Part shown: piece by piece, positions 19,626-30,292 of the stretch
Layout of the letters: each line of letters opens with the position of its first letter
Position numbering within the stretch: position 1 is the first letter of the stretch
Source: Acidobacteriota bacterium
GTDB taxonomy: Bacteria > Acidobacteriota > Blastocatellia > RBC074
Length of the DNA stretch: 64,000 nucleotides
Direction of reading: 5' to 3'
NCBI GenBank assembly: GCA_018269055.1
Contig: JAFDVI010000022.1
Coordinates: 62,001-126,000 of the forward strand
The notes under the pieces: generated by a model
What the model was told of the DNA's origin: nothing
Databases searched by the model: none
Seen by the model: the letters and a program-made list of their open reading frames with translations, nothing else
Made by a program: the position numbers and the translations under genes

Positions 19626-20498
19626 TTATTTCAATTCGGAGTAGATAACGGTGACATCGGCTTTGAGGCGGGCCATGTTGTAAGCCTTGTATTTATCAGG
19701 CAGCTTCAATTCCGCAGCCGCCTGATCAGCAGTTTTTCCACTTTTTTTCGCTTGTTCGACAGCGGAAACCAGTTCACGCATGAAATCACCGTATTCCTTG
19801 AAATCGCTCCAGGTCATCACGGTGCTGTGGCCTGGAATGACGGTTTCGACGCCTTTGATGCCTGCCGTAGCTTTCGCCAATGTTTTGGGATACTCCACGC
19901 CGCTGCCGCCATTGTTCGTATCCATAATCGGAGCCGCTTTCCCGGCAAACAGGTCGCCTGCGTGCATGGTTTTCAACACGGGAAATACGACAAAGCTATC
20001 GCCGCCGGTATGACCACGCCCAAAGTAATACAGATCAATTTTGTCGTTGCCTTTCAACAAGCTGAGTTTGTCTTTGTACGTTTTCGAAGGCAAAAATTTC
20101 TTTCCTTCTTCGGATTGGAACGCGGCCATTTTTTCCATGCTCGCCTTGCAGTTTTCCTGGGCGACAAATTCGACCATTCCGGTAAAAGCGCTGTTGCTGC
20201 CCACGTGGTCGCCGTGAGTATGGGTGTTGATCACCATAATGACAGGCTTTGGGGTGACCGATTTGATCTTATCCAATATGCCCGGGCCATTATTCGGAAG
20301 TTTTGTGTCTACAACGACGACACCTTTTTCGGTGATAAATGCGGCGGTGTTTCCGCCTCCGCCTGTGATCATGTAAAGGTTGTCTTTCACTTTCTGAATA
20401 TCCAGCGCAGGCGGTTGGCCTTGCTGAGCTTGTTTTGCTGTCGCCAAACAGATCGCGCAGACCAGCAGAAGCGCTGTCAATGCTGCCAGACGTTTCAT
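19626..20498 (-). CDS. Exported metallo-beta-lactamase-fold hydrolase
   Basis: The 290-aa protein has a signal peptide (KRLAALTALLLVCAICLATA) and an MBL domain: H-x-H-x-D-H in NTHTHGDHVG, a later His in GRGHTGGDSFV, Asp in MHAGDLFAG and His in VIPGHSTVM. These are the two-zinc ligands of the family. Substrates range from lactams to thioesters and nucleotides; the quinoprotein relay MBL-like group is closest in style. It starts the unit with the HupE-like gene. Start is fixed by the signal peptide and GGAGAA site. Confidence 0.9.
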   Translation of the reverse strand: MKRLAALTALLLVCAICLATAKQAQQGQPPALDIQKVKDNLYMITGGGGNTAAFITEKGVVVVDTKLPNNGPGILDKIKSVTPKPVIMVINTHTHGDHVGSNSAFTGMVEFVAQENCKASMEKMAAFQSEEGKKFLPSKTYKDKLSLLKGNDKIDLYYFGRGHTGGDSFVVFPVLKTMHAGDLFAGKAAPIMDTNNGGSGVEYPKTLAKATAGIKGVETVIPGHSTVMTWSDFKEYGDFMRELVSAVEQAKKSGKTADQAAAELKLPDKYKAYNMARLKADVTVIYSELK

Positions 20499-20798
20499 AG
20501 AAATTCTCCTGTGATGAGTTGTTTACCGCTTGATGTCACAGCATCATATACACCGATTTCATTGGGCACAAGAATGATGACGAACTTTGCCGCCGTAGTC
20601 GTTGCAGGTGCTTGGTGATAGACTGCGCCCGCAATTATCCAAATTGATTTTGAGATTTTTCGCGCAGGCTTTCCTGGCGCTTTCTGCGCTCGTCATCGCT
20701 GTAGCATATCGAACAAACACATCGAAACCTTAGGCTGTCGTAGAAAAGCCGTTCGCTTTTTTCGATCAGCTTCCTGTTGTGATTTCTTTGGAGGAACC
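20499..20798 (+). other. Divergent intergenic region, no gene seen
   Basis: These 300 bases separate the minus-strand MBL gene from the plus-strand serine hydrolase gene and must hold both promoters. I see no open frame with a ribosome site, no strong hexamer pair and no large palindrome. Confidence 0.5.
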
Positions 20799-22118
<1,320 letters not shown>

Positions 22119-22155
22119 TTGGTAGCAGAGCAAACAACAGTGATGAAGAATTGAA

Positions 22156-22231
22156 ATTAGTCGTTGGGAATTCGCCATAGCGGAGGGGGAAGAAAAACCT
22201 TTTACCAGCTCGGCAATTCCCAATGACCAAT
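22156..22231 (+). repeat. Imperfect inverted repeat between hydrolase and kinase genes
   Basis: ATTAGTCGTTGGGAATTCGCC (22156-22176) matches the reverse complement of 22212-22231 at most positions around a 35-base loop. Direct repeats of TTCTGAC/CTGACTG follow. It resembles the other gene-border palindromes of the window; no function is implied. Confidence 0.5.
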
Positions 22232-22287
22232 TCTGACAATTCTGACTGCTGACTGACAACATTGATAGCCCAGGAGACGATCCCCCG

Positions 22288-25116
22288 ATGATGCCAACGA
22301 CGATTACTCCCGGCTTACGCCTCGGCATATATGAAATCATCGCGCCTCTAGGCAAAGGCGGTATGGGCGAAGTCTGGCGCGCGCGCGACACACGGCTCGA
22401 CCGCGAAGTCGCCATCAAGCTGCTGCCCGCTTCGTTCGCCAAAGATGCCGACCGTCTGCGCCGCTTCGAGCAGGAAGCGAAAGCAACCAGCGCGCTCAAC
22501 CATCCGAACATTCTGACGGTATACGACATCGGTACGGCGCCGGCGGAACTCGGCTGCGCGCCGTACATCGTGGAAGAATTGCTCATGGGCGAAGAACTGC
22601 GCGCGGCCTTGAAGCGCGGCGCGCTCCCGCTGCTGCGCGCGATGGACTGCGCGCAGCAGATCGCCACGGGCCTCGCCGCTGCGCACGCCAAAGGCATCGT
22701 CCACCGCGACCTCAAACCGGAAAATCTCTTCGTCACGGATGACGGCTTCGTAAAGATTCTGGATTTCGGCCTGGCCAAGCTCCGCCCGCCCGAAACCATC
22801 CCCGATTCCGAAGCGCCGACCCAACGCAAAGCCACCGATCCCGGAACGGTGATGGGCACGGCCAATTATATGTCGCCCGAACAAGCGCGCGGGCAGGACG
22901 TGGACGCGCGTTCGGATATTTTCAGTTTGGGATTGGTGCTGTACGAGATGATCGCCGGGCGCGCGCCCTTCGCGGGCGTCAACGCAATAGACGTGATGGG
23001 CGCGATCTTGAATCAGGAACCTGCGCCGCTACGCCAGTTCGCGCCCGACGCGCCCGCCGAACTGCAACGCATCGTTACGAAAGCCATGCGCAAAGACCGC
23101 GACGAACGTTACCAACACGTCAAAGACTTATTGATTGACCTCAAAGACTTGAAGCAGGAGTTGGAATTTGAGGCCAAGCTGAAAGGCGCACAACCGCTCG
23201 TAGCCCCACCTTCAGGCGGAAGCGTCCAACCGCACGAAACGCCGCCTGAAAGTGGAACTCCAAACGCGCAGCCAACCGAGGCCGCGACAAATGAGGTCAT
23301 AGCGGCACGCACTACATCGAGCGCCGAATACATCGTCAGCGAAATCAAACGGCACAAGACGGGCGTGGTGATTGGCCTTGCCATGCTCCTCATAGGCGTT
23401 GTTTCGTTAGCATATGGCCTCTACCGCGTGGCCACACCAGAGCAAAACGTGGCGCGTTTTCAAAACGTGAAGCTTACGCGGCTGACTTTGATGGGCAATG
23501 TGAAGTCGCAGAGCGTCAGCGTCTCACCGGACGGCAAATTCATCGCCTACGCGCAGAGTGATGCGGGGCAAAACAGCTTGTGGACGAAAGCCATTGCAAC
23601 TGGGAGTGCCATACAGATTGTTCAGCCGACGGAAAGCGATCTCATCAATACTGTGTTCTCGCCCGATGGCAACTACGTTTTTTATCAGCAGCGTGAGGGG
23701 CAAACGTTCCTTTATCAAGTTCCGGTGCTGGGTGGCACGCCCAGAAAGGTGTTCTCAGAAGGTATGTCCCAGACTCCGATTACGTTCTCACCAGATGGCA
23801 AACAACTTGCTTTTCAGCGGAATAGCGCGGATCAAACCAAGTCTCAACTCATCGTCGTGAATGCTGATGGTAGTAACGAGCGGATTCTTGCCGAGCGCCA
23901 GGCCAGCGAACCATTTTTTAGAGGCATTGCCTGGTCACCTGGTGGGAAAACCATCGCAGCCACGGCCATCAGCAGAGAAGGCGAGACAATAAAGTACCTG
24001 CTGCTCAGTATCACGGTTGAGAACGGAAAGGTTCAATCGCTCGTCGAGCCAAAACACAGCTTGAGTTCTTTCTTTGACGTGAAGTGGCTCAAAGATGGCA
24101 ATGGGTTAGTGCTGATAGCGAGTGAAAAAGGCGGCCCCCTGCAAATTTGGCATGTCTCATATCCCTCTGGCGAGGTGCGGCGCATTACAAACGATTTGGC
24201 CACTTACAGCACGCTGTCGTTGACGGCAGATAACAGTGCGCTAGTCACAGATCAAGCTGAGTCGTTTTCCAATCTCTGGATCACATCGCTCGGCGCCAGT
24301 GACCCCGCGCAACAAATCACCCAAGGTGATAACCGAGAAGGCTTCAATGGCGTGAGATGGACGCCAGATGGACGCATCGTTTACACCTCAAGGGCCAGCG
24401 GCAAATCTGAAATCTGGCTGAAGAACGCGGATGGAAGTAATGCCAGGCAACTCACGAATGCTTTAGATTCCTTTCCCAACATTCTAGCCGTTTCGCCAAA
24501 CGGGAAGTTTGTGGTTTTCTCTTTGTTTAGCTCGGCCAGAGTAAACCTGTGGCGCATTGATCTTGACGGCATCAATCTGAAACAAATCACCACAGGCGAA
24601 ACCGACAACTGGTTTGACCTCACGCCGGATGGTCGCTGGGTGGTCTTTTTGGACAGAGGGCCCGGGATTAGAAAACTGTACAAAGTATCAATTGATGGGG
24701 GTAGCCCTGTGCAATTAAACGAAGGGCGTTTCGGCGTGCCGGCGGTTTCGCCGGACGGTAAGTGGATCGCGTGTTTATCGTTTGCTCCTCAATCTTCACA
24801 AAGACAGGCGGTCATTCTTCCATTTGAGGGAGGCGCACCAGTCAAAACTTTGGTGGGCAATTATGCCACCAACTTCGGTTCCGCGTTGCGCTGGACACCG
24901 GATGGCCGTGCATTGATCTATATGGACGCGAGGCAAGGTGCAACCAATCTCTGGCGCTTGCCGCTTGATGGCAGCCCGCCGCAGCAGGTCACAAATTTCG
25001 ACGAGGCCAAGCTGGAACACATCAGGAACTTCGATCTTTCGCGCGACGGCAAGCGGTTGGTCATCGCGCGGGGCGGCCAAAGCGCCGACGTGGTGCTGAT
25101 CAGCGAGGTCAAATAG
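22288..25116 (+). CDS. Transmembrane Ser/Thr protein kinase with PD40 beta-propeller sensor
   Basis: The 942-aa protein starts with a complete Hanks-type kinase (about 10-280): GKGGMGEVW loop, VAIK lysine, HRDLKPEN catalytic loop, DFGLAK and the SPEQARGQ activation segment. A proline-rich linker and one membrane helix (about 355-378) lead to an extracytoplasmic propeller made of repeated SPDGK/TPDGR units, the PD40/TolB-like pattern. Such kinases are abundant in Acidobacteriota; the sensor probably binds a ligand or protein and alters kinase activity. The kinase half is visibly richer in G+C (runs of GCGC, third-position G/C) than the propeller half. A GGAG site precedes ATG 22288. Confidence 0.93.
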   Translation: MMPTTITPGLRLGIYEIIAPLGKGGMGEVWRARDTRLDREVAIKLLPASFAKDADRLRRFEQEAKATSALNHPNILTVYDIGTAPAELGCAPYIVEELLMGEELRAALKRGALPLLRAMDCAQQIATGLAAAHAKGIVHRDLKPENLFVTDDGFVKILDFGLAKLRPPETIPDSEAPTQRKATDPGTVMGTANYMSPEQARGQDVDARSDIFSLGLVLYEMIAGRAPFAGVNAIDVMGAILNQEPAPLRQFAPDAPAELQRIVTKAMRKDRDERYQHVKDLLIDLKDLKQELEFEAKLKGAQPLVAPPSGGSVQPHETPPESGTPNAQPTEAATNEVIAARTTSSAEYIVSEIKRHKTGVVIGLAMLLIGVVSLAYGLYRVATPEQNVARFQNVKLTRLTLMGNVKSQSVSVSPDGKFIAYAQSDAGQNSLWTKAIATGSAIQIVQPTESDLINTVFSPDGNYVFYQQREGQTFLYQVPVLGGTPRKVFSEGMSQTPITFSPDGKQLAFQRNSADQTKSQLIVVNADGSNERILAERQASEPFFRGIAWSPGGKTIAATAISREGETIKYLLLSITVENGKVQSLVEPKHSLSSFFDVKWLKDGNGLVLIASEKGGPLQIWHVSYPSGEVRRITNDLATYSTLSLTADNSALVTDQAESFSNLWITSLGASDPAQQITQGDNREGFNGVRWTPDGRIVYTSRASGKSEIWLKNADGSNARQLTNALDSFPNILAVSPNGKFVVFSLFSSARVNLWRIDLDGINLKQITTGETDNWFDLTPDGRWVVFLDRGPGIRKLYKVSIDGGSPVQLNEGRFGVPAVSPDGKWIACLSFAPQSSQRQAVILPFEGGAPVKTLVGNYATNFGSALRWTPDGRALIYMDARQGATNLWRLPLDGSPPQQVTNFDEAKLEHIRNFDLSRDGKRLVIARGGQSADVVLISEVK

Positions 25117-25209
25117 CCGTCCCAGTGATTGGGGAACACTCGTTTGCTGGAACCGCTGCCGGTGATTCTGCCGCGCCGTGTGGTGACGGTTAAAATATGG
25201 GGGAATAAG

Positions 25210-26169
25210 ATGAATCTGCTGGAACGATTGCCGACTTTCGATGAATTGCCTGTCAAACCGCATTACCCGCCGCGCTCCGCCTGGGGCGTGTTTGGCGAAG
25301 ATGACGAAATCGGGACGCTGAATCTGTTGACGCCGGAACGCGTGGCTGTTGCTGCCGGGTTGGTGAAGACTGGCGAAATCTTTCCGATGAGTTGGGAACT
25401 GGAAAAACCGCATCCACCACTGTTTAATCGCTCGGCGTTGAATCACACCATCCATCGCAGGCGAAAAAATGTTTTTGATGACATTTACGATAACTTCAAC
25501 ACGCAATCGTCTTCGCAGTGGGACGGCCTTCGGCATTACGGCCACCGGGAGCACGGGTTTTACAACGGCGTAACCGAAGAGCAGATTGCCGACCCTGCTA
25601 TTTCGCGCAATGGCATTCACCACTGGGCGCGGCGAGGAATCGCGGGACGAGCCGTGCTGATTGATTTTCGCCGCTTTGCCGATGCGCACGGCATAGAGTA
25701 TTCGCCCGGCGTGCGGTACGGAATTACTGCGGGGCAATTGCAAGCTGCGGCAGCGTGGCAAGGCGTACAGTTTCAAACCGGCGATATTCTGTTGCTGCGC
25801 GTTGGTTGGATCGAATGGTACTGCTCGCTCAGCGAAGAGCAACGAACCGCGCTTGCACAACCCGGCGGAATGCAGGTCGCTGGAATGACGCAAGGCGAAG
25901 ATTCGTTGCGCTTTTTGTGGGACAACCATTTCGCCGCCGTTGCCAGTGACAATCCAAGCTTTGAAGCCAACCCGTTTCCGCCCGCGGATGAGGCTCTGCA
26001 CGACACGATCATCGGGTTGTGGGGAATGCCCATCGGCGAAATGTTCACGCTGGATGCGCTGGCGGCATCCTGCGCGACAGACCGGCGCTACGAATGTTTC
26101 TTTACCGCTGCGCCGTTAAACAAACTCGGTGGCATAGCTTCCCCGCCGAACGCATTGGCAATCAGATGA
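25210..26169 (+). CDS. Cyclase-family protein (kynurenine formamidase-like)
   Basis: The 319-aa product fits the cyclase/KynB-like family (Pfam Cyclase): QWDGLRHYGHREHGFYNG is an altered form of the H-x-G-T-H-x-D-x-P metal motif, and TGDILLLRVGW with HDTIIGLWG are later family motifs. Members hydrolyse formamides or related cyclic amides using a divalent metal. Longer relatives with this altered motif are common in soil bacteria and lack a firm function. ATG 25210 follows GGGGAATAAG. Its stop overlaps the next start (ATGA), so both genes are coupled. Confidence 0.8.
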   Translation: MNLLERLPTFDELPVKPHYPPRSAWGVFGEDDEIGTLNLLTPERVAVAAGLVKTGEIFPMSWELEKPHPPLFNRSALNHTIHRRRKNVFDDIYDNFNTQSSSQWDGLRHYGHREHGFYNGVTEEQIADPAISRNGIHHWARRGIAGRAVLIDFRRFADAHGIEYSPGVRYGITAGQLQAAAAWQGVQFQTGDILLLRVGWIEWYCSLSEEQRTALAQPGGMQVAGMTQGEDSLRFLWDNHFAAVASDNPSFEANPFPPADEALHDTIIGLWGMPIGEMFTLDALAASCATDRRYECFFTAAPLNKLGGIASPPNALAIR

Positions 26170-27095
26170 TCGAACCATCCAACACAAGTCGTAGAAGTTT
26201 TCTGGCTGGCGTGACTGGCTTGGCGGTTTCGTTTGGGGCACGCGCATCGGCGCCTCGCAGCAAATTGCGACTGGGCGGGCCGATTTTCACCAAAAGCGAC
26301 GACCCAGCAGAACTGGCTCGCGCGCATCGAGCACTGGGATACAGTGCAGCTTACGTCCCGCAAGTCAGCTTGAAAGAACCCGAGAAGATCAAGGCCATCG
26401 AAAAAGCCTTTGCTGCCGAAAATGTCGTGATCGCCGAAGTCGGCGCGTGGAAAAACATGCTCGAAGCCGACGCGGGGAAGCGACTGGTAAATTTGGGCTA
26501 TGTCACGGAACGACTCGCGCTGGCCGAAGCCATAGGCGCGCGCAACTGCGTCAACATCGCGGGCTCCTTCAATCCTAAGCAATGGGACGGTCCTGATCCG
26601 CGCAATTTGTCCAACGAATTTTTTGACGCGACGGTAGAAAACTGCCGCAAGGTGATTGACGCTGTAAAACCAACTCGTACGAAGTTCACGATTGAAATGA
26701 TGGGATGGAGTTTGCCAGACGGCGCAGATGCCTATCTGAAATTGTTCAAAGCGATTGCCCGCTCGGGCTTTGGCGTTCATGTGGACATTTGCAACATCAT
26801 CAACAGTCCGGATCGGTTTTACCGCAGCACGGAAATCATCAACGAGGTCTTCCGCAAACTTGGCCGATGGATTTGTTCCTGTCACGCCAAAGACTTACAG
26901 GGGAAGAATGTCCACTTCATCGAAACCGTTCCCGGACGAGGCGGGATTGATTACAGAGCGTATCTGGCCAACATCACCGCGCTGCCGTTTGAAGCGCCGC
27001 TGATGCTGGAGCACTTGAGTTCGCCGGCGGAATATGATGAAGGCAGGCAGCACATTTTGGGGCTTGCGAAGGAAATGAAAATTGATTTGGCATAA
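26166..27095 (+). CDS. Tat-exported sugar phosphate isomerase/epimerase-like TIM barrel
   Basis: The 309-aa protein carries a Tat signal (SRRSFLAGVTGLAVSFGA) followed by a xylose isomerase-like TIM barrel (AP endonuclease 2 superfamily): KFTIEMMGWSLPD with the metal-binding Glu, GVHVDICNIINSP with Asp, SCHAKDLQGKN with His, and PLMLEHLSSPAEYD with Glu. These are the ligand positions of the family, so it is probably an active metal-dependent isomerase or lyase acting outside the cytoplasm. Coupling to the cyclase-like gene suggests a shared catabolic route; the substrate is not identifiable. Confidence 0.85.
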   Translation: MIEPSNTSRRSFLAGVTGLAVSFGARASAPRSKLRLGGPIFTKSDDPAELARAHRALGYSAAYVPQVSLKEPEKIKAIEKAFAAENVVIAEVGAWKNMLEADAGKRLVNLGYVTERLALAEAIGARNCVNIAGSFNPKQWDGPDPRNLSNEFFDATVENCRKVIDAVKPTRTKFTIEMMGWSLPDGADAYLKLFKAIARSGFGVHVDICNIINSPDRFYRSTEIINEVFRKLGRWICSCHAKDLQGKNVHFIETVPGRGGIDYRAYLANITALPFEAPLMLEHLSSPAEYDEGRQHILGLAKEMKIDLA

Positions 27096-27165
27096 GCCAC
27101 CGATGCGAAGTTGTTTCTGTCGCGAAGCGACGCCTGCAAGCAATGAAAATCTCGCATCGGAAGTA

Positions 27166-27239
27166 GCGCAACCAGCCATGGTTGCGCAGGCTTCTCCGTT
27201 CGCGCTTTCCGGATCAGGGCAACCTCGGCAGGTTGCCCT
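27166..27239 (+). repeat. Two REP-like hairpins
   Basis: GCGCAACC-N6-GGTTGCGC (27166-27187) and AGGGCAACCT-CGGC-AGGTTGCCCT (27216-27239), the second a perfect 10-bp stem with a tetraloop. The reverse complement of 27217-27240 agrees with 44004-44027 at 23 of 24 bases, showing a dispersed family. It sits between two co-oriented genes. Confidence 0.7.
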
Positions 27240-27260
27240 ACATTTTTCAAGGAGTGTTTC

Positions 27261-28730
27261 ATGATTGCCCGAAGAGATTTTTTGAAACGCAGCATTTTGG
27301 CTGCATCGGCGCTTCCATCGGTTCGGACATTTTTTGCCGCTGACAACAAAGAGAAAATCGAAAGAGCGGGTGCGGCCAAAAAAGTCATCATCATTGGCGC
27401 AGGACTCGCGGGAATGTGTGCGGCTTACGAACTTGTCCAGGCTGGCCACGAAGTCACAGTGTTGGAAGCTCGAATGCGCAGCGGCGGGCGGGTTTGGACT
27501 TTGCGCGACAATTATCCGGAAGGGATGTACGCCGAAGCCGGAGCGACCAACGTTTTCGACAATCACGAATGGACGAACAAATACATCAAGCTGCTTGGCG
27601 TGGCGATTGATCAAATGGAATCCACCAGCGGCGCTTCAATTTATTACCTCCGAGGCAAGCGCATCGTCATGAAACCCGGCAGCCCGGTGGATTGGCCGCT
27701 GGAACTGAAAGCCGATGAAAAAGGATTGAGTCGCGGCGCATTGTGGACCAAGTATGTGGTGCCTGCAGTGAAAGAGCTTGGCGATGTGGAAGCAGCGGAT
27801 TGGCCGCATCCTTTGCTGGCGCGGTTGGACAAAATTTCCTTCGCGGAGTTTTTGCGGCAACAGGGAGCTTCGCCCGGCGCACAGGAAATCCTAAAGCTGG
27901 GGTTGGCCGATCAGTTGGGCGACGGAGCCGAAGCCGTTTCGGCCCTGAACCTGTTGCGCGAAGCTGCGCCGCGCGCGGCGGTGAAGCAGGCGTCTTTCAT
28001 TCGCGGCGGAAGCGACATGTTTCCAAAAGCCTTTGCGGCGAAACTCGGCGACAGGATTCATTACGGTTTGCCGGTGGTTAGGATTGAGCATGATTCGCGA
28101 AGCGTGAAAGTGATTTGCCAGCAAACAGGCAGCCAGCAAACTTTCTCGGCGGATTATCTGATCTGCGCGATTCCGTTTACGGTGCTTCGACGCGTGGAAA
28201 TTTCGCCCGGCTTTTCACTCGCCAAACAGCAAGCCATTGCTCAGCTTGGAAACACGTCGGTTGTTCGCGTCTTTCTGCAAACGCGCAAGCGGTTCTGGTT
28301 GGACGAAGGGTTGACTGGCTCTGCCACGACGGATCTTCCCATCGTGACCGCTTACGACAAAGCGCATTACCTGCCCGGCACACGCGGCATGCTGGAAGTT
28401 TATGCCGCGGGAGTAAAAGCCCGGAAGCTGGCTGCGATGCCTGCGACTGAACGGTTGAATTTCACCGTCAAACAGATGCGACTGATTTTGCCGAACCTGC
28501 GACAGTATTACGAAGGCGGCGCTTCGATTTGTTGGGATGACGAAAAATGGACGTGTGGCGCGTACGCCTGGTTCAGACCCGGGCAAATGGAATCGTTCCT
28601 GCCGCATTTTGCCAAACCTGAAGGCCGTATTCATTTTGCGGGTGATCACACTTCGCCGTGGCCGGGGTGGATGAACGGAGCCTTGCAATCGGGAGCGCGC
28701 GCCGCCCGCGAAGTGAATCAACTCGCTTAG
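27261..28730 (+). CDS. Tat-exported flavin amine oxidase family protein
   Basis: The 489-aa protein has a Tat signal (ARRDFLKRSILAASALPS) and the FAD-binding dinucleotide fold VIIIGAGLAGMCAAYEL...VTVLEAR, then SGGRVWTLR, the pattern of the monoamine oxidase / L-amino acid oxidase family. Near the C-terminus IHFAGDHTSPWPGWMNGALQSG contacts the flavin. These enzymes oxidise amines or amino acids and produce peroxide, which would act in the periplasm where KatG and the di-haem peroxidase are predicted. An AAGGAG site precedes the ATG. Substrate unknown. Confidence 0.92.
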   Translation: MIARRDFLKRSILAASALPSVRTFFAADNKEKIERAGAAKKVIIIGAGLAGMCAAYELVQAGHEVTVLEARMRSGGRVWTLRDNYPEGMYAEAGATNVFDNHEWTNKYIKLLGVAIDQMESTSGASIYYLRGKRIVMKPGSPVDWPLELKADEKGLSRGALWTKYVVPAVKELGDVEAADWPHPLLARLDKISFAEFLRQQGASPGAQEILKLGLADQLGDGAEAVSALNLLREAAPRAAVKQASFIRGGSDMFPKAFAAKLGDRIHYGLPVVRIEHDSRSVKVICQQTGSQQTFSADYLICAIPFTVLRRVEISPGFSLAKQQAIAQLGNTSVVRVFLQTRKRFWLDEGLTGSATTDLPIVTAYDKAHYLPGTRGMLEVYAAGVKARKLAAMPATERLNFTVKQMRLILPNLRQYYEGGASICWDDEKWTCGAYAWFRPGQMESFLPHFAKPEGRIHFAGDHTSPWPGWMNGALQSGARAAREVNQLA

Positions 28731-28752
28731 CGATTTGAAGCAGGAGCCACAC

Positions 28753-30261
28753 TCATTGATGAATGCGTTTGAAAGAAAAGCGTAACGGCGGAGGCGAAGA
28801 TCCATCTGGAAACTTGAAATTAACCCCGCCCATGCGCTCTTCTCCGGCAAGGGTATCACCGTCGAGCTTGGCTTCGAAAAGCAGTACACCGCGCGGGCGC
28901 ATCCCATTCATGTAGCCCCAGGTCAACCCATCCGGCGTGATTTTCAGATAGGTCCAAGGCTGCACCAGTTCCTGTCCATTTGGTAAGTGGTGAATCGTTT
29001 CTCCCAGAACCCGACCATTTACGACTCTGACGCGAAGCTTTTGTTTACCCGTGCGAGGTTCATCGGGATTCATCCACACATCGCCCCTCCATTCTCCAAC
29101 GAAACCATTGATGGCTTCAGGTGTTGGAAACGGCGTAGCCAGCAACCCTTCCACCGTTTCCGATGGGGGCGGGCGGCGTTCGACTTCTGCGATTTCAGCC
29201 AACAGTTTGGCGCTGTCTGCGGGAAGGCCATATCCGAAAACAAGTGTTTGGTAAGCCTCTTTTGCTGCTGTACCGCGACCTTCAATCAGTAGGTCTTCCA
29301 CAACGGTTTGCAGCAACTTCTTTGGGGGGATGACGGGTGACCCAAGCGATACGCCAACTTTCAGGTAATAAGGCAGAATACTTGTAGTTGGATATTCAGG
29401 CGCGGAGAGCCGCGAATAATCGCTGAATACTTGTCGTAGCCCGATGTACGCTCCCAGCATTTGCATGGTCTCGTGACCTTCCAACTGAAACTTTTCACGA
29501 TATAACTTCCAGGTCGCGGGCGCCGCTGAATTCAGTTTCTGCCATTCAGCGTCCGGCCAGCCAAATCTGGCTTCCAGCGACGCGTATCGAATAGCTGCTC
29601 CTCCAGCGGTTGCTCGCGCCAGCAGTTTTTGGGCAAGCCAGTTCTCGCCAAGGTGAATTGGGGCATCCAGGGAAACGATTGCGCTGTACGTTGAGCGTGT
29701 TGCGGCTGCATACGTGGCAAGGATTCCGCCGGAGGAGACGCCGACAAAGATACGTGGCGCCGCCGTTCGGAACTGATGATCCACGGCAGGCAGCAATTCC
29801 TTTTCGATGAAATCCAGAAAACGATCACCCCCCTGGTTTCGATTGCTGCCGCTCACCGAAAGGCCAGGCGGTGTGAGGTCATACACACGTTTCTGGTTTG
29901 ACGCCTGGAAATTTGTTCCGCCAATGTTTTCGATGCCGACGATCACTGATTCCGGGATTTGCCCATTGCGCGTCAATTCGTCGCTTACAGTTGCCACCGC
30001 TGGCATCAGATATTCCCCATCAACGACGACGGTAACCGGGTATCGCCGGTCAGGCGCGCTTTGGGCGTAAGATGCAGGCAACACGACAAGAATTCGACGG
30101 GTTTCTTTCAGTATCGCCGAGGAAATTTCAAAAGATTGCGCATTGCTGCCGCGCGAGGTCGAAACGATTCGATCCGGCTTCGCAATTAACGAAGGCGCCT
30201 GTTGGACATAGAGCATCATTACATTCAGGAGCAGAACTAAAAGCGGTTTGTGGTATGTCAT
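28753..30261 (-). CDS. Esterase D-like alpha/beta hydrolase with C-terminal beta domain
   Basis: The 502-aa exported protein has an N-terminal hydrophobic signal, then a PF00756-type esterase domain: YPVTVVVDGEYLMP, RIFVGVSSGGILATYAA (nucleophile Ser in GVSSGG) and a late His in LEGHETMQML. It is related to BesA/IroE-like hydrolases, which act on siderophore or acyl esters. The last 120 residues (GFVGEWRGDVWMN..., FDGDT-like strands) form a separate lipocalin-like beta domain. It lies 31 bases after the thioredoxin-like gene on the same strand, so both are probably co-transcribed. Confidence 0.85.
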   Translation of the reverse strand: MTYHKPLLVLLLNVMMLYVQQAPSLIAKPDRIVSTSRGSNAQSFEISSAILKETRRILVVLPASYAQSAPDRRYPVTVVVDGEYLMPAVATVSDELTRNGQIPESVIVGIENIGGTNFQASNQKRVYDLTPPGLSVSGSNRNQGGDRFLDFIEKELLPAVDHQFRTAAPRIFVGVSSGGILATYAAATRSTYSAIVSLDAPIHLGENWLAQKLLARATAGGAAIRYASLEARFGWPDAEWQKLNSAAPATWKLYREKFQLEGHETMQMLGAYIGLRQVFSDYSRLSAPEYPTTSILPYYLKVGVSLGSPVIPPKKLLQTVVEDLLIEGRGTAAKEAYQTLVFGYGLPADSAKLLAEIAEVERRPPPSETVEGLLATPFPTPEAINGFVGEWRGDVWMNPDEPRTGKQKLRVRVVNGRVLGETIHHLPNGQELVQPWTYLKITPDGLTWGYMNGMRPRGVLLFEAKLDGDTLAGEERMGGVNFKFPDGSSPPPLRFSFKRIHQ

Positions 30262-30292
30262 CTGATGATCCTTATATTGCTGTGGCAGATGT

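Noticed and set aside
24000-24400. CRISPR-like or tandem DNA repeats in the propeller region
   Set aside because: The repetition is at the protein level (SPDG motifs) with diverged DNA; there is no spacer-repeat structure. No CRISPR array is visible in the window.
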